Shown: in pieces, positions 17,682 through 29,902 of the stretch
How the letters are laid out: each line of letters starts with the position of its first letter
Position numbering within the stretch: the stretch's first letter is position 1
Assembly (NCBI GenBank): GCA_019550975.1
Contig: SDWH01000003.1
Span: forward strand, 62,001-126,000
DNA from: Bacteroidales bacterium SW299
GTDB taxonomy: Bacteria > Bacteroidota > Bacteroidia > Bacteroidales > Bacteroidaceae
Direction: 5' to 3'
Length of the DNA: 64,000 bases
Translations under genes and position numbers: made by a program
The notes under the pieces: generated by a model
Seen by the model: the letters and a program-made list of their open reading frames with translations, nothing else
Told to the model about the DNA's origin: nothing
The model's database searches: none

Positions 17682-17754
17682 ACGGGAATAGCTCAGTTGG
17701 TAGAGCATCGGTCTCCAAAACCGAGTGTCGGGAGTTCGAGCCTCTCTTCCCGTG
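17682..17754 (+). tRNA. tRNA-Trp (anticodon CCA)
   Basis: Acceptor ACGGGAA pairs with TTCCCGT (17747-17753), discriminator G. The anticodon loop CTCCAAA gives CCA. It lies between tuf and secE. Confidence 0.97.
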
Positions 17755-17770
17755 CTAAAATTAAAAGAAT

Positions 17771-17968
17771 ATGTTTACAAAGATAACGAAGTATTGCAAA
17801 GAATCTTATGACGAACTGGTCCATAAAGTTTCATGGCCTAACCGTTCGCAGCTTTCAAGTAGTGCAGTGGTTGTTTTGACAGCTTCCCTTCTCATTGCAC
17901 TCGTTGTTTTTATAATGGATTCTGCCTTCCAGTTCCTTATGGAGGACGTTATCTATCCGCACTATTAA
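17771..17968 (+). CDS. secE: Preprotein translocase subunit SecE
   Basis: 65-aa single-spanning subunit of the SecYEG channel. The amphipathic segment KITKYCKESYDELVHKVSWPNR carries the conserved VSWPxR motif and is followed by one TM helix (AVVVLTASLLIALVVFIMD). It is 12 bp ahead of nusG, as in most bacteria. Confidence 0.96.
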   Translation: MFTKITKYCKESYDELVHKVSWPNRSQLSSSAVVVLTASLLIALVVFIMDSAFQFLMEDVIYPHY

Positions 17969-17980
17969 TAAGTTTTTAAG

Positions 17981-18523
17981 ATGTCTGAGATTGAAAAGAA
18001 ATGGTACGTGCTGCGTGCCGTAAGTGGTAAGGAAAGCAAGGTGAAAGAGTATCTTGATGCTGATATCAAGCACGGTAACCTTGGTGACTATGTATCTCAG
18101 GTATTGATTCCGACCGAAAAGATCTATCAGGTTCGCAATGGCAAAAGAATTGTGAAGGAGAGAACTTATCTCCCTGGTTATGTTTTGGTGGAGGCCGCTT
18201 TGGTGGGTGAAGTTGCCCATCATTTGAGGAATACACCGAACGTGATCGGTTTCCTTGGAGGAATGGATCATCCAGTCCCCCTCAGGCAATCGGAAGTAAG
18301 TCGGATTCTGGGTACGGTAGATGAACTGCAGGAAAGCGGAGAGGAAATCAATATTCCTTATACCGTTGGAGAAACAGTGAAAGTTAGCGTCGGTCCGTTC
18401 AGCGGATTCAGTGGCCTCATTGAAGAAGTGAATACGGAAAAGCGCAAGCTGAAGGTTATGGTCAAAATATTCGGTCGGAAAACACCGCTCGAGTTAGGCT
18501 TTGCGGATGTAGAAAAGGAATGA
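17981..18523 (+). CDS. nusG: Transcription termination/antitermination protein NusG
   Basis: 180 aa. The N-terminal NGN domain (KKWYVLRAVSGKESKVKEYL ... RTYLPGYVLVEA) binds RNA polymerase. A C-terminal KOW domain follows (VGETVKVSVGPFSGFSGLIEEVN). It couples RNAP to Rho or ribosomal S10. Canonical position between secE and rplK. Confidence 0.97.
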   Translation: MSEIEKKWYVLRAVSGKESKVKEYLDADIKHGNLGDYVSQVLIPTEKIYQVRNGKRIVKERTYLPGYVLVEAALVGEVAHHLRNTPNVIGFLGGMDHPVPLRQSEVSRILGTVDELQESGEEINIPYTVGETVKVSVGPFSGFSGLIEEVNTEKRKLKVMVKIFGRKTPLELGFADVEKE

Positions 18524-18583
18524 TGTATTTGTTACGTACAAAGTTCCCTTCGTTAAATACTTATATAAAAATTTCATAAGAAA

Positions 18584-19027
18584 ATGGCTAAAGAAGTTGC
18601 TGGACAAATCAAATTACAGATTAAAGGAGGCGCTGCAAATCCATCTCCTCCCGTAGGACCTGCTTTGGGTTCCAAGGGTATCAATATCATGGAGTTTTGC
18701 AAGCAATTCAACGCCAGAACCCAGGACAAGGCGGGCAAGGTATTGCCTGTAATCATTACCTACTACTCAGACAAGTCTTTCGATTTTATCATCAAGACTC
18801 CTCCTGTAGCTATCCAGTTGCTCGAGGCTGCCAAGATTAAGAGCGGTTCCGCTGAACCTAACCGCAAGAAGGTTGCTGAACTGACATGGGATCAGATTCG
18901 CGCTATTGCTCAAGATAAGATGGTTGACTTGAACTGCTTTACTATCGAAGCTGCCATGTCAATGGTGGCAGGAACAGCTAGAAGTATGGGTATCGCTGTA
19001 AAAGGTGACTTCCCGGGTAATAATTAA
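18584..19027 (+). CDS. rplK: 50S ribosomal protein L11
   Basis: 147 aa. Typical opening [29 protein letters not shown] and C-terminal rRNA-binding domain ([23 protein letters not shown] ... [10 protein letters not shown]). It forms the GTPase-associated stalk base. Gene order nusG-rplK-rplA is conserved. Confidence 0.98.
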   Translation: MAKEVAGQIKLQIKGGAANPSPPVGPALGSKGINIMEFCKQFNARTQDKAGKVLPVIITYYSDKSFDFIIKTPPVAIQLLEAAKIKSGSAEPNRKKVAELTWDQIRAIAQDKMVDLNCFTIEAAMSMVAGTARSMGIAVKGDFPGNN

Positions 19028-19043
19028 TTAACTTCAATTGACA

Positions 19044-19745
19044 ATGGGTAAACTGACAAAAAATCAAAAGTTGGCTGCAGGTAAGATTGAAGCAGGGAAA
19101 GCATACTCACTTAAAGAAGCTGCTAATTTGGTAAAAGAAATTACTTTTACTAAATTCGACGCTTCGGTAGATATAGACGTGCGCTTGGGAGTTGACCCTC
19201 GTAAAGCTAACCAGATGGTGAGAGGCGTAGTTGCTCTTCCTCACGGAACTGGTAAGCAAGTTCGTGTGCTCGCTTTGTGTACATCTGACGCTGAAGCTGC
19301 TGCTAAGGAAGCCGGTGCTGACTATGTAGGTCTTGACGAATATATTGAAAAGATCAAAGGTGGATGGACTGACGTTGATGTTATCATCACAATGCCGTCT
19401 ATTATGGGTAAAATCGGTGCTCTCGGCCGTATTCTCGGTCCTCGCGGATTGATGCCTAACCCGAAGAGCGGTACCGTAACTATGGACGTGGCTAAGGCTG
19501 TTAAAGAGGTTAAGCAGGGTAAGATTGACTTTAAGGTTGACAAGAGCGGTATCGTTCACACTTCAATCGGAAAAGTTTCTTTCACTGCTGATCAGATTCG
19601 TGATAATGCCAAAGAATTTATTGCTACTATCATTAAACTGAAACCTGCTGCAGCTAAAGGTACTTATATCAAGAGCATTTATCTTTCAAGTACTATGAGT
19701 AAGGGAATTAAAGTAGACCCTAAAACTGTAGACGAAACAATTTAA
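19044..19745 (+). CDS. rplA: 50S ribosomal protein L1
   Basis: 233 aa, L1 stalk protein. Signature motifs are [18 protein letters not shown] and [18 protein letters not shown]. The ATG at 19044 ([10 protein letters not shown]) is chosen over the TTG at 19038. It starts 16 bp after rplK. In other bacteria L1 autoregulates the rplK-rplA mRNA; no such site was identified here. Confidence 0.98.
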   Translation: MGKLTKNQKLAAGKIEAGKAYSLKEAANLVKEITFTKFDASVDIDVRLGVDPRKANQMVRGVVALPHGTGKQVRVLALCTSDAEAAAKEAGADYVGLDEYIEKIKGGWTDVDVIITMPSIMGKIGALGRILGPRGLMPNPKSGTVTMDVAKAVKEVKQGKIDFKVDKSGIVHTSIGKVSFTADQIRDNAKEFIATIIKLKPAAAKGTYIKSIYLSSTMSKGIKVDPKTVDETI

Positions 19746-19759
19746 AGCAGGAGGAAATC

Positions 19760-20275
19760 ATGAGAAAGGAAGATAAAGGCGTTGTTATCAGCCAGTTGGC
19801 TGATGCTGTTAAGCAGTATGGACATTTCTACCTGGTTGACACGACTGCAATGAATGCAGCTGCAACAAGCGAGCTCCGCCGGAAATGTTTTAATGCTGGT
19901 ATTAAGCTGGTAGTTGTGAAGAATTCATTGCTTCACAAGGCTTTGATGAGCTTGGATGTTGATTATTCACCGTTGTTCGATTCCTTGAAAGGTACGACTT
20001 CTGTAATGTTCTGTGAAACAGCTAATGCTCCGGCAAAACTGTTGAAAGAATATAAAGAAGGAGTTCCTTCTCTGAAGGCTGCTTATGCAGAAGAAGGCTT
20101 CTATGTGGGTGCTGAACAACTGGAAGCTCTCGCGACTATCAAGAGCAAGGACGAGGTTATTGCCGAAATCGTGGCTTTGCTGCAATCTCCGGCAAAGAAT
20201 GTCATCTCAGCTCTTCAGTCTGGTGGAAACACCATTCATGGAGTTCTTCAGACTTTGGCCGAACGTGCGGAATGA
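19760..20275 (+). CDS. rplJ: 50S ribosomal protein L10
   Basis: 171 aa. It anchors L7/L12 dimers to the ribosomal stalk. Starts MRKEDKGVVISQLADAVKQYGHFYLVD, and the C-terminal helix binds L12. It has a strong Shine-Dalgarno (AGGAGG, 19749-19754), unusual for this phylum. Confidence 0.98.
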   Translation: MRKEDKGVVISQLADAVKQYGHFYLVDTTAMNAAATSELRRKCFNAGIKLVVVKNSLLHKALMSLDVDYSPLFDSLKGTTSVMFCETANAPAKLLKEYKEGVPSLKAAYAEEGFYVGAEQLEALATIKSKDEVIAEIVALLQSPAKNVISALQSGGNTIHGVLQTLAERAE

Positions 20276-20349
20276 TGCGTTGTGCTTGAACTGAAAACAC
20301 TCAAACCATTAATTATTAAAAAGTAACAAACAATTAAATTCATACAAAA

Positions 20350-20727
20350 ATGGCAGATTTGAAAGCTTTTGCAGAACAATTAGTTAACTTGACAGTAAAA
20401 GAAGTTAATGAACTTGCAACTATCCTGAAAGAAGAATATGGTATTGAACCTGCTGCTGCAGCCGTAGCTGTTGCTGCTGGTCCTGCTGCTGCTGGTGCAG
20501 CTGCTGCTGAAGAAAAAACTTCATTTGATGTTGTTTTGAAGAGCGCAGGTGCAGCTAAACTGCAGGTTGTTAAGGCTGTGAAGGAAGCTTGCGGTCTTGG
20601 CTTGAAGGAAGCTAAAGACTTGGTTGACGGTGCTCCCAGCACTTTGAAAGAAGGTTTGGCTAAAGACGAAGCTGAATCTTTGAAGAAGACTTTGGAAGAA
20701 GCTGGAGCAGAAATCGAACTTAAATAA
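20350..20727 (+). CDS. rplL: 50S ribosomal protein L7/L12
   Basis: 125 aa, acidic stalk protein. N-terminal dimerization domain ([22 protein letters not shown]), Ala-rich hinge (residues about 38-58), and C-terminal factor-binding domain ([41 protein letters not shown]). An attenuator-like hairpin follows it before rpoB. Confidence 0.98.
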   Translation: MADLKAFAEQLVNLTVKEVNELATILKEEYGIEPAAAAVAVAAGPAAAGAAAAEEKTSFDVVLKSAGAAKLQVVKAVKEACGLGLKEAKDLVDGAPSTLKEGLAKDEAESLKKTLEEAGAEIELK

Positions 20728-20752
20728 CATTAGCCTGTTAGTCAGGTACTTC

Positions 20753-20791
20753 GGTTAAGAATCTCCCTGTTCGGGGATTCTTAACCTTTTT
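20753..20791 (+). terminator. rplL-rpoB intergenic terminator/attenuator
   Basis: Long stem: GGTTAAGAATC at 20753-20763 pairs with GATTCTTAACC at 20776-20786, extended by CC/GG, then TTTTT. As rpoB has no evident strong promoter in the short gap that follows, this is probably a partial terminator that sets the ribosomal protein to RNAP ratio, like the E. coli rplL-rpoB attenuator. Confidence 0.8.
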
Positions 20792-20862
20792 GTGTCTATA
20801 TTAAGTTCGCCGGATATTTATTCATTGTCTGGTTGAAAATATTTTATAAAAACTTCATACAG

Positions 20863-23800
20863 ATGTCTTCAGAAACTCAAAATCAACGAATTAATTTTGC
20901 TTCCGTAAAGAATCCGATGAACTATCCGGATTTTCTGGAAGTGCAGTTGAAGTCTTTCCATGACTTTTTACAGTTAGATACTCCGCCCGAAAAACGAAAA
21001 AACGATGGCTTGTATAAGGTTTTTGCGGAAAATTTCCCGATTGCTGATACACGCAACAACTTCGTGCTCGAGTTCCTTGACTACTATATCGATCCGCCTC
21101 ACTATACCATTGATGATTGTCTGGAACGTGGATTGACTTATAGTGTTCCCTTGAAAGCCAAATTGAAGCTTTATTGTACAGACCCCGATCACGAAGACTT
21201 TGACACGGTGATTCAGGACGTGTATTTGGGACCGATTCCTTATATGACTCCGAAAGGAACCTTTGTCATCAATGGCGCTGAGCGAGTTGTCGTTTCTCAG
21301 CTGCACCGTTCGCCGGGCGTATTCTTTGGACAGAGTATCCATGCGAATGGAACCAAGCTGTATTCTGCGCGTATTATTCCGTTTAAGGGATCCTGGATTG
21401 AGTTTGCAACTGACATAAACAATGTCATGTATGCTTATATTGACCGCAAGAAGAAGTTGCCGGTTACAACGTTGTTGAGAGCTGTAGGCTTTGAAAATGA
21501 CAAGGATATACTTGAAATCTTCAATCTTGCAGAGGACGTTAAGGTAACCAAAACGAATCTGAAGAAAATCGTGGGGCGCAAGCTTGCGGCTCGTGTGCTA
21601 AAAACATGGACGGAAGATTTCGTTGATGAAGATACGGGTGAAGTTGTTTCTATCGAACGTAACGAGGTTGTCATCGACCGTGAAACGGTTATCGAGCCTG
21701 AACATATCGACCTGATTCTTGAATCTGGCGTCCAGAACATCCTCGTTCATAATGAAGAAGCTAATTCTTCAGATTATTCCATCATCTTCAATACTTTGCA
21801 GAAAGACCCGAGCAACTCTGAGAAGGAGGCCGTGCTGTATATCTACCGTCAGTTGCGAAATGCAGATCCGGCCGATGATGCAAGCGCACGCGAAGTTATC
21901 AATAACTTGTTCTTCTCTGAAAAGCGTTATGATTTGGGTGATGTAGGCCGTTATCGTATCAATAAGAAATTGAATCTCGATACGCCTATGGATGTCAGAG
22001 TATTGACGAAACAAGATATTATCGAAATCATCAAATATCTGATAGAGCTGATTAACTCGAAGGCGGATGTTGATGATATCGATCATTTGAGCAACCGTCG
22101 TGTGCGTACTGTAGGCGAACAGTTGTCAAATCAGTTTGCGATAGGCTTGGCTCGTATGTCACGTACCATTCGCGAACGCATGAATGTACGCGACAATGAG
22201 GTGTTCACTCCGATTGATTTGATCAATGCGAAGACTATTTCTTCTGTGATCAATTCATTCTTTGGAACAAATGCTCTATCTCAGTTTATGGACCAGACCA
22301 ATCCGTTGGCAGAGATCACTCACAAACGTCGTTTGTCTGCATTGGGTCCTGGTGGTTTGTCGCGTGACCGTGCCGGATTTGAGGTGCGTGACGTGCATTA
22401 CACCCATTATGGACGTCTGTGTCCGATTGAAACTCCTGAAGGTCCGAATATCGGTCTGATCTCTTCTTTGTGTGTCTATGCAAAGATTAACGACCTCGGA
22501 TTTATCGTGACTCCATACCGGAAGGTTAAGGATGGAGTAGTTGATCTTTCACCGGAAGGCATTGAGTATCTTTCTGCTGAAGAAGAAGAAGATAAGATTA
22601 TTGCACAGGGTAATGCACCGTTGAATGATGACGGTTCGTTTGTGCGGAATAAGGTTAAATCCCGCCGTGATGCGGATTACCCGGTTGTTGCTCCTGATCA
22701 AGTTGACTTGATGGATGTTTCTCCTCAGCAGATTGCTTCAATTGCAGCTTCTTTGATTCCGTTCTTGGAGCATGACGATGCCAACCGTGCATTGATGGGG
22801 TCGAACATGATGCGTCAGGCTGTTCCTCTGTTGAGAACCGAGGCTCCTATTGTAGGAACCGGCATTGAAAAGCAGTTGTGTGAAGATTCGCGCACACAGA
22901 TTGCTGCGGAGGGTGACGGAGTTATTGATTTTGTAGACGCTACAACAATCCGCATTCTGTATGACCGTACGGATGATGAAGAATTTGTCAGCTTTGAGCC
23001 TGCGTTGAAGGAATACCGCATACCGAAATTCCGCAAAACCAACCAGAGTATGACGATTGACCTGCGTCCGATTTGCAGCAAGGGACAGCGCGTGAAGAAA
23101 GGTGATATCCTAACGGAAGGCTATTCGACAGCTGACGGTGAGTTGGCTTTGGGCAAGAACCTGCTTGTTGCTTATATGCCGTGGAAAGGATACAACTATG
23201 AGGATGCCATTGTGCTGAACGAGCGTATGGTTCGTGAAGACATCCTGACTTCTGTTCACGTGGATGAATATATTCTGGAAGTTCGCGAAACAAAACGTGG
23301 AATGGAAGAGTTGACTTCTGATATTCCGAATGTGAGCGAGGAGGCAACCAAGGATTTGGATGAAAACGGTATTATTCGTATCGGAGCGCGTGTTGAGCCG
23401 GGCGATATCCTGATAGGAAAGATTACTCCGAAAGGTGAGTCTGATCCGTCGCCGGAAGAAAAGTTGCTTCGTGCGATTTTTGGCGATAAGGCCGGTGATG
23501 TAAAAGATGCTTCGCTGAAAGCTTCTCCTTCGCTGCGAGGTGTGGTTATTGATAAGAAACTTTATTCGCGTGTTATCAAAACCCGCAGTGAGAAAAATGC
23601 TGATAAGGCAATTCTTCCCAAATTGGAGGATGAATTTAAAGAAAAAGCCGCAGCACTGAAGGAAATACTTGTCAACAAGTTGCTGGTACTGACGGCCGAT
23701 AAGGTTTCCCAAGGTGTTAAGGATTATCTGGGTGTGGAAGTCATAGCCAAGGGCGCCAAATTTACAAAGCATGATCTGGAACCGCTGGATTATACCGTTA

Positions 23801-24675
23801 TTCAGTTGAGCAAGTGGACAAACGATGCTCATAAGAATGATATGATCCGTGATCTGGTTATGAATTATCTGAAGAAGTTCAAAGAACTTGATGCAGAGCT
23901 GAAGCGTAAGAAGTTTGCGCTGACAATCGGTGATGAACTTCCTTCCGGCATCATTCAGATGGCCAAAGTGTATATTGCCAAGAAGCGTAAAATCGGTGTC
24001 GGCGATAAAATGGCGGGTCGTCACGGTAACAAGGGTATCGTATCTCGAGTTGTTCGCCAGGAGGATATGCCGTTCTTGGCTGACGGAACGCCGGTTGATA
24101 TCGTGCTGAACCCGTTGGGTGTGCCTTCGCGTATGAATATCGGTCAGATATTCGAAGCCGTACTTGGACGCGCCGGAAAAGAACTGGGAGTGAAGTTTGC
24201 TACTCCGATTTTTGACGGTGCGACATTGGACGATCTGGATAAATGGACTGATAAAGCAGGGTTGCCTCGCTATTGCAAGACTTATTTGTATGATGGCGGT
24301 ACAGGTGAACAGTTTGACCAGGCTGCGACTGTAGGTGTGACTTATATGTTGAAACTGGGTCATATGGTTGAAGACAAGATGCACGCACGTTCTATCGGTC
24401 CGTACTCTCTGATCACTCAGCAGCCTCTTGGAGGTAAGGCACAGTTCGGTGGACAGCGTTTTGGAGAAATGGAGGTTTGGGCAATCGAGGCCTTCGGTGC
24501 TGCTCACATTCTTCAGGAAATCTTGACCATCAAGTCGGATGATGTCGTAGGACGTTCTAAGGCATACGAAGCTATCGTTAAGGGTGAGCCGATGCCTACT
24601 CCGGGTATTCCTGAGTCTTTGAATGTGCTGTTGCATGAACTGAGAGGCCTTTGCTTGAGCATAACCCTGGAATAA
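20863..24675 (+). CDS. rpoB: DNA-directed RNA polymerase subunit beta
   Basis: 1270 aa. Conserved regions are all present: the rifampicin-pocket segment ([34 protein letters not shown]), the [25 protein letters not shown] block, [15 protein letters not shown], the C-terminal [15 protein letters not shown] and the [18 protein letters not shown] clamp region. The start [15 protein letters not shown] (20863) is chosen over an in-frame upstream site at 20833. No unusual insertion is noticed relative to Bacteroides RpoB. Confidence 0.99.
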   Translation: MSSETQNQRINFASVKNPMNYPDFLEVQLKSFHDFLQLDTPPEKRKNDGLYKVFAENFPIADTRNNFVLEFLDYYIDPPHYTIDDCLERGLTYSVPLKAKLKLYCTDPDHEDFDTVIQDVYLGPIPYMTPKGTFVINGAERVVVSQLHRSPGVFFGQSIHANGTKLYSARIIPFKGSWIEFATDINNVMYAYIDRKKKLPVTTLLRAVGFENDKDILEIFNLAEDVKVTKTNLKKIVGRKLAARVLKTWTEDFVDEDTGEVVSIERNEVVIDRETVIEPEHIDLILESGVQNILVHNEEANSSDYSIIFNTLQKDPSNSEKEAVLYIYRQLRNADPADDASAREVINNLFFSEKRYDLGDVGRYRINKKLNLDTPMDVRVLTKQDIIEIIKYLIELINSKADVDDIDHLSNRRVRTVGEQLSNQFAIGLARMSRTIRERMNVRDNEVFTPIDLINAKTISSVINSFFGTNALSQFMDQTNPLAEITHKRRLSALGPGGLSRDRAGFEVRDVHYTHYGRLCPIETPEGPNIGLISSLCVYAKINDLGFIVTPYRKVKDGVVDLSPEGIEYLSAEEEEDKIIAQGNAPLNDDGSFVRNKVKSRRDADYPVVAPDQVDLMDVSPQQIASIAASLIPFLEHDDANRALMGSNMMRQAVPLLRTEAPIVGTGIEKQLCEDSRTQIAAEGDGVIDFVDATTIRILYDRTDDEEFVSFEPALKEYRIPKFRKTNQSMTIDLRPICSKGQRVKKGDILTEGYSTADGELALGKNLLVAYMPWKGYNYEDAIVLNERMVREDILTSVHVDEYILEVRETKRGMEELTSDIPNVSEEATKDLDENGIIRIGARVEPGDILIGKITPKGESDPSPEEKLLRAIFGDKAGDVKDASLKASPSLRGVVIDKKLYSRVIKTRSEKNADKAILPKLEDEFKEKAAALKEILVNKLLVLTADKVSQGVKDYLGVEVIAKGAKFTKHDLEPLDYTVIQLSKWTNDAHKNDMIRDLVMNYLKKFKELDAELKRKKFALTIGDELPSGIIQMAKVYIAKKRKIGVGDKMAGRHGNKGIVSRVVRQEDMPFLADGTPVDIVLNPLGVPSRMNIGQIFEAVLGRAGKELGVKFATPIFDGATLDDLDKWTDKAGLPRYCKTYLYDGGTGEQFDQAATVGVTYMLKLGHMVEDKMHARSIGPYSLITQQPLGGKAQFGGQRFGEMEVWAIEAFGAAHILQEILTIKSDDVVGRSKAYEAIVKGEPMPTPGIPESLNVLLHELRGLCLSITLE

Positions 24676-24756
24676 TCTACAAGTGGAGAACAAGGTCCGG
24701 ACTTGCTCCTTGTTCTTCATGATTTAAATTCTTCATTTTATTATAAAATATAAAGT

Positions 24757-27700
24757 ATGGCTTTTAGAAAAGATACCAAGATAAAAAGTAACTTCTCGAA
24801 GATTACTATCGGTCTGGCTTCACCGGAGGAGATCCTTGAAAATTCATATGGTGAAGTGCTGAAACCGGAAACAATCAATTATCGTACTTACAAACCTGAA
24901 CGCGACGGTTTGTTCTGCGAACGTATCTTCGGTCCGGTGAAGGACTACGAGTGCCATTGCGGTAAATACAAGCGTATCCGTTATAAAGGAATTGTGTGTG
25001 ACCGGTGTGGTGTTGAAGTGACGGAAAAGAAAGTTCGTCGTGAACGCAGCGGACATATTCAACTGGTTGTACCTGTTGCACATATCTGGTATTTCCGTTC
25101 ATTGCCGAATAAGATCGGCTATTTGTTGGGCTTGCCGACAAAGAAACTGGATGCTATCATTTATTATGAACGCTATATAGTGATTCAGCCGGGCGTGAAG
25201 GCTGAAGACGGCATTAATAAATACGACTTGCTGTCTGAAGAAGAGTATTTGGACATTATGGATACACTTCCGAAGGACAATCAGTATTTGGAAGATACAG
25301 ATCCGAACAAGTTTATCGCTAAGATGGGCGCCGAGGCCATTTATGACCTGCTGGTAGGATTGGATCTGGACGCTCTGTCGTACGAGCTTCGCCATAAGGC
25401 GAACAATGATTCTTCGCAGCAGCGTAAAAACGAGGCGTTGAAGCGCTTGCAGGTTGTAGAATCATTCCGCGCGTCACGTGGTCGTAACAAGCCTGAATGG
25501 ATGATTGTGCGTATTGTTCCGGTTATTCCGCCTGAACTGCGTCCGTTGGTTCCGTTGGATGGTGGACGTTTCGCTACATCTGACTTGAACGATTTGTATC
25601 GTCGCGTGATAATCCGTAACAATCGTTTGAAACGGTTGATCGAGATTAAGGCACCTGAAGTAATCTTGCGTAACGAGAAGCGTATGTTGCAGGAAGCCGT
25701 TGACTCCTTGTTCGACAATTCTCGTAAGTCAAGTGCTGTTAAGACAGATGCAAACCGTCCGTTGAAGTCCTTGTCAGACAGCTTGAAAGGTAAGCAGGGA
25801 CGTTTCCGTCAGAACTTGTTGGGTAAGCGTGTCGACTATTCAGCGCGTTCGGTTATTGTTGTTGGTCCTGAATTGAAGATGGGTGAATGCGGTATTCCGA
25901 AACTGATGGCTGCCGAATTGTACAAGCCGTTCATTATCCGTAAGCTGATAGAACGCGGTATCGTGAAGACTGTAAAATCAGCCAAGAAGATAGTTGACCG
26001 GAAGGAGCCTGTTATTTGGGATATTCTTGAACATGTGATGAAGGGGCATCCGGTGTTGCTTAACCGTGCTCCGACACTGCACCGTCTGGGTATCCAGGCA
26101 TTCCAGCCGAAGATGATTGAAGGCAAGGCTATTCAGCTGCATCCGTTGGCTTGTACGGCATTTAACGCCGACTTCGACGGTGACCAGATGGCTGTTCACC
26201 TGCCTTTGAGCAACGAGGCTGTACTGGAAGCTCAATTGCTGATGTTGCAGTCGCATAACATCTTGAATCCTGCAAATGGTGCGCCTATCACTGTGCCGGC
26301 ACAGGATATGGTATTGGGACTGTATTACATTACCAAATTGCGTAAGGGCGCAAAGGGTGAAGGATTGATTTTCTATGGCCCGGAAGAAGCGATGATTGCT
26401 TACAATGAAGGAAAGGTTGACATTCATGCCATTATCAGCGTAGTTGCCAATGACCTCGATGAAGACGGCAATATCGTCAAGAAGCTGATTAAAGAAACGT
26501 CTGTTGGACGTGTCATTGTCAACCAGCTTGTTCCTGATGAGTGCGGTTATCTGAATACGATTATTTCTAAGAAGTCATTGCGTGATATCATCAGCGATGT
26601 AATCAAGAAAGTCGGTGTTGCACGCGCATGTGAATTCTTGGATGGAATCAAGAACCTGGGTTATCAGAAAGCATTCGAAGGCGGCTTGTCGTTCAACTTG
26701 GGCGATATTATCATTCCGAAAGAGAAGGAAGACCTGATCAAGAGAGGTAACGAAGAAATCGAGCAGATCATGATGAACTACAACATGGGTTTCATCACCG
26801 ATAACGAACGTTATAATCAGGTTATCGATACATGGACACATGTTAACAGTGATTTGTCAGATATTCTGTATAAGACTATTAAGGAAGATGACCAAGGTTT
26901 CAACTCGGTATTCATGATGCTGGACTCCGGTGCCCGTGGTTCTAAAGAGCAGATCCGTCAGTTGTCGGGTATGCGTGGATTGATGGCCAAGCCGCAGAAA
27001 GCCGGAGCTGAAGGTGCACAGATTATCGAGAACCCGATCCTTTCTAACTTTAAGGAGGGTCTGTCGGTGCTTGAGTACTTTATTTCTACTCACGGTGCCC
27101 GTAAGGGTCTTGCCGATACCGCATTGAAAACAGCCGATGCCGGTTATCTGACTCGTCGTCTTGTTGACGTTTCGCATGACGTCATCATCAACGAAGAAGA
27201 CTGCGGTACGTTGCGCGGACTGGTATGCACAGCTCTGAAAAACAACGATGAGGTGATTGCTACGTTATACGAACGCATCCTCGGCCGTGTTTCTGTACAT
27301 GATATTATTCATCCGACAACAGGCAAGCTGATTGTCGCAGCCGGTGAAGAAATCACGGAAGCCATCGCAGAAGAAATCGAGAAATCTCCGATTGAAAGCG
27401 TTGAAATCCGTTCTGTGTTGACTTGCGAATCGAAGCGGGGTGTTTGTGCTAAGTGCTATGGACGTAACCTGGCAACAAGCCGTATGGTTCAGAAAGGTGA
27501 GGCCGTGGGCGTTATCGCTGCACAGTCTATCGGTGAGCCGGGTACTCAGTTGACATTGCGTACTTTCCATGCCGGAGGTATCGCAGGCAACATGGCTGCC
27601 AATGCAAGCATCGTGGCGAAGAATGATTCACGTCTGGAGTTTGAAGAACTGCGTACGGTGGACGCTGTTGAAGAAACAGGCGAACCGGTTAAGATTGTAG

Positions 27701-29043
27701 TCGGACGTTTGGCCGAGGTTCGTTTTGTGGATGTCAATACAGGCATTATCCTGTCAACTCACAATGTGCCTTATGGTTCGAAACTATACGCTTCCGACGG
27801 TGAAGTTGTTGAAAAGGGCAAGCTGATTGCCAAGTGGGACCCGTTCAATGCTGTGATTGTGACAGAAGCTTCAGGTAAGATTGACTTTGAGGCGGTAATC
27901 GAAAATGTAACGTATAAGGTTGAGTCGGATGAGGCTACCGGTTTGCGTGAAATTATTATTACCGAGTCTAAAGATAAGTCAAAGATTCCGTCGCTGCATA
28001 TTCTGGATGAAAACGGCAACTCGCTCCGTACATACAACTTGCCTGTGGGCGGCCATGTTGTTGTGGAAGATAAACAGACGGTTAAGGCCGGAGATATTCT
28101 TGTCAAGATTCCTCGTGCAGTCGGTAAGGCTGGTGATATTACCGGTGGTCTGCCGCGTGTAACCGAATTGTTCGAAGCGCGTAATCCGTCTAATCCGGCT
28201 GTCGTTTCAGAAATCGACGGAGAGATAACGATGGGCAAGATCAAGCGCGGTAACCGTGAAATCATCGTTACGTCGAAGGCTGGCGATGTGAAGAAGTATC
28301 TGGTTGCTTTGTCCAAGCAGATTCTGGTTCAGGAGAACGATTATGTGCGTGCCGGTACTCCGTTGTCTGACGGTGCCATTACTCCGGCCGACATTCTGGC
28401 TATTAAAGGTCCTACAGCCGTTCAGGAATACATTGTGAATGAAATTCAGGATGTATACCGTTTGCAGGGTGTAAAGATCAACGACAAGCACTTTGAAATT
28501 ATTGTCCGCCAGATGATGCGTAAGGTTCAGATTGACGAACCGGGTGACACACGCTTCTTGGAACAGCAGATTGTCGACCGCATAGAATTCAATGAAGAGA
28601 ACGACCGGATTTGGGGCAAGAAAGTGGTTGTTGATGCCGGTGACTCTCAGATTCTGCAGCCGGGTCAGATTGTGACAGCCCGCAAGCTCCGTGACGAGAA
28701 CAGTATGCTGAAACGCCGCGACCTGAAACTGGTTGAAGTGCGTGATGCAATTCCTGCAACGTCAACTCAGATTCTGCAGGGTATTACACGTGCTGCATTG
28801 CAGACTTCAAGCTTCATGTCTGCGGCTTCATTCCAGGAAACGACGAAAGTGCTGAATGAAGCAGCGATAAACGGTAAGGTTGATAAACTGGAGGGTATGA
28901 AAGAGAACGTGATTTGCGGTCATTTGATTCCTGCAGGAACAGGACAGCGTGAATTTGACAAGATTGTGGTTGGCTCTAAAGAAGAATACGACCGCATTTT
29001 GGCCAACAAGAAGAATGTTTTGGATTATAGTGAAGTAGAATAA
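24757..29043 (+). CDS. rpoC: DNA-directed RNA polymerase subunit beta'
   Basis: 1428 aa. Zinc ribbon 1 is [24 protein letters not shown] (about residues 65-90), and the catalytic Mg-binding motif is [15 protein letters not shown]. Bridge helix/trigger loop segments are [25 protein letters not shown] and [16 protein letters not shown], with the second zinc site [13 protein letters not shown]. Ends in DYSEVE. An 81-bp gap separates it from rpoB; a strong bidirectional terminator follows. Confidence 0.99.
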   Translation: MAFRKDTKIKSNFSKITIGLASPEEILENSYGEVLKPETINYRTYKPERDGLFCERIFGPVKDYECHCGKYKRIRYKGIVCDRCGVEVTEKKVRRERSGHIQLVVPVAHIWYFRSLPNKIGYLLGLPTKKLDAIIYYERYIVIQPGVKAEDGINKYDLLSEEEYLDIMDTLPKDNQYLEDTDPNKFIAKMGAEAIYDLLVGLDLDALSYELRHKANNDSSQQRKNEALKRLQVVESFRASRGRNKPEWMIVRIVPVIPPELRPLVPLDGGRFATSDLNDLYRRVIIRNNRLKRLIEIKAPEVILRNEKRMLQEAVDSLFDNSRKSSAVKTDANRPLKSLSDSLKGKQGRFRQNLLGKRVDYSARSVIVVGPELKMGECGIPKLMAAELYKPFIIRKLIERGIVKTVKSAKKIVDRKEPVIWDILEHVMKGHPVLLNRAPTLHRLGIQAFQPKMIEGKAIQLHPLACTAFNADFDGDQMAVHLPLSNEAVLEAQLLMLQSHNILNPANGAPITVPAQDMVLGLYYITKLRKGAKGEGLIFYGPEEAMIAYNEGKVDIHAIISVVANDLDEDGNIVKKLIKETSVGRVIVNQLVPDECGYLNTIISKKSLRDIISDVIKKVGVARACEFLDGIKNLGYQKAFEGGLSFNLGDIIIPKEKEDLIKRGNEEIEQIMMNYNMGFITDNERYNQVIDTWTHVNSDLSDILYKTIKEDDQGFNSVFMMLDSGARGSKEQIRQLSGMRGLMAKPQKAGAEGAQIIENPILSNFKEGLSVLEYFISTHGARKGLADTALKTADAGYLTRRLVDVSHDVIINEEDCGTLRGLVCTALKNNDEVIATLYERILGRVSVHDIIHPTTGKLIVAAGEEITEAIAEEIEKSPIESVEIRSVLTCESKRGVCAKCYGRNLATSRMVQKGEAVGVIAAQSIGEPGTQLTLRTFHAGGIAGNMAANASIVAKNDSRLEFEELRTVDAVEETGEPVKIVVGRLAEVRFVDVNTGIILSTHNVPYGSKLYASDGEVVEKGKLIAKWDPFNAVIVTEASGKIDFEAVIENVTYKVESDEATGLREIIITESKDKSKIPSLHILDENGNSLRTYNLPVGGHVVVEDKQTVKAGDILVKIPRAVGKAGDITGGLPRVTELFEARNPSNPAVVSEIDGEITMGKIKRGNREIIVTSKAGDVKKYLVALSKQILVQENDYVRAGTPLSDGAITPADILAIKGPTAVQEYIVNEIQDVYRLQGVKINDKHFEIIVRQMMRKVQIDEPGDTRFLEQQIVDRIEFNEENDRIWGKKVVVDAGDSQILQPGQIVTARKLRDENSMLKRRDLKLVEVRDAIPATSTQILQGITRAALQTSSFMSAASFQETTKVLNEAAINGKVDKLEGMKENVICGHLIPAGTGQREFDKIVVGSKEEYDRILANKKNVLDYSEVE

Positions 29044-29062
29044 TAGTCTGAAATGAGATATT

Positions 29063-29108
29063 AAAGAAGACGGTGAAACTCCAGTTTGTGGATTTCACCG
29101 TCTTCTTT
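29063..29108. terminator. Bidirectional terminator between rpoC and the sigma gene
   Basis: Perfect 16-bp stem: AAAGAAGACGGTGAAA (29063-29078) pairs with its complement at 29093-29108. The A-rich and T-rich stem ends provide U runs on both strands, ending convergent rpoC (+) and the ECF-like sigma factor (-). Confidence 0.85.
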
Positions 29109-29113
29109 ATTTG

Positions 29114-29701
29114 TTACCAATCGGATTCGAGTCCGTTGATACCCATTTCTCTCAGTGTCTGTTCAATTTTCGGGAAGAGTGATTTCAATCTTTTGTGGCT
29201 TCCGGACTTTGATATGCCCAGTTCTTGTGATATTTCCCGGAAGCTCTTGTTTTCAAAAAAGACTTTCTGCAATAACAGCCTGTGTGCAGGCGACAGTTGC
29301 TGGATAACGACCTCTATGATGCGGTAGATTTTTTCTTTGTGTTGCTGTTCTTTCCTTTCGTCATAATAGAGGGCTGGAAGACTGTTTATGTCACAGTCAA
29401 TCATTTGCGGAGCTTTGGCCCGCCTTCTGAGATAGTCATTGATCATGTTGACGGTGATTGTTTTTACCCATTGTTTGAATTTGCCTTGTTCGGTGTATGA
29501 AAGCAGCAGACTCTGAAATATCTTGATTTCGATTTCCTGCATGAGATCCATTTGTTCTTCGTGGTTCAGAATGACATTTTGAATCAGTCTTCTGATTAAT
29601 GGTTCATAACGTTTGTGCAATGCTAGTGCTGCCTTCTGCGATTGGGTCTGGCGATAAGCTTCTATAAGCATATCGTCACGAAGATGCTCTGTCTTTTTCA
29701 T
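29114..29701 (-). CDS. ECF-like sigma-70 family RNA polymerase sigma factor
   Basis: 195 aa. Region 2 is at about residues 28-95 (RYEPLIRRLIQNVILNHEEQMDLMQEIEIKIFQSLLL ... KFKQWVKTITVNMINDYLRRRAK). Region 4 lies near the C-terminus (LSPAHRLLLQKVFFENKSFREISQELGISKSGSHKRLKSLF). No FecR-type anti-sigma gene lies next to it. The start MKKTEHLRDD (29701) is used instead of an ATG at 29782, because the promoter elements TTTG (29780-29783) and TACATTTG (29752-29759) lie between them. The regulon is unknown. Confidence 0.88.
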   Translation of the reverse strand: MKKTEHLRDDMLIEAYRQTQSQKAALALHKRYEPLIRRLIQNVILNHEEQMDLMQEIEIKIFQSLLLSYTEQGKFKQWVKTITVNMINDYLRRRAKAPQMIDCDINSLPALYYDERKEQQHKEKIYRIIEVVIQQLSPAHRLLLQKVFFENKSFREISQELGISKSGSHKRLKSLFPKIEQTLREMGINGLESDW

Positions 29702-29751
29702 ATTATTAAATTTGTTGGCAAGAAAATATCTTGCGTTGGTTAAAAGTTCTC

Positions 29752-29783
29752 CAAATGTACATGATATGGATGATAAAGCCAAA
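29752..29783 (-). promoter_or_regulatory. Promoter of the ECF-like sigma factor gene
   Basis: Minus-strand -33 TTTG (29780-29783) and -7 TACATTTG (29752-29759), spacing 20 bp. It fixes the start of the gene at 29701. Confidence 0.75.
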
Positions 29784-29902
29784 TTTTGGAAAACTTTTTT
29801 CTTGGGAAAAATTGTTTTTTATGAGGTTATACAAGATTCGGATTTTTTGTCTGTAGATTTAGGTCTTCAGGAACCGGCATGGTGTCCGGCTGTTGTTTTC
29901 CG

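Noticed and set aside
23110-24720. 536-codon open frame on the minus strand
   Set aside because: It lies wholly opposite rpoB, has no recognisable domain and mirrors its codon pattern.
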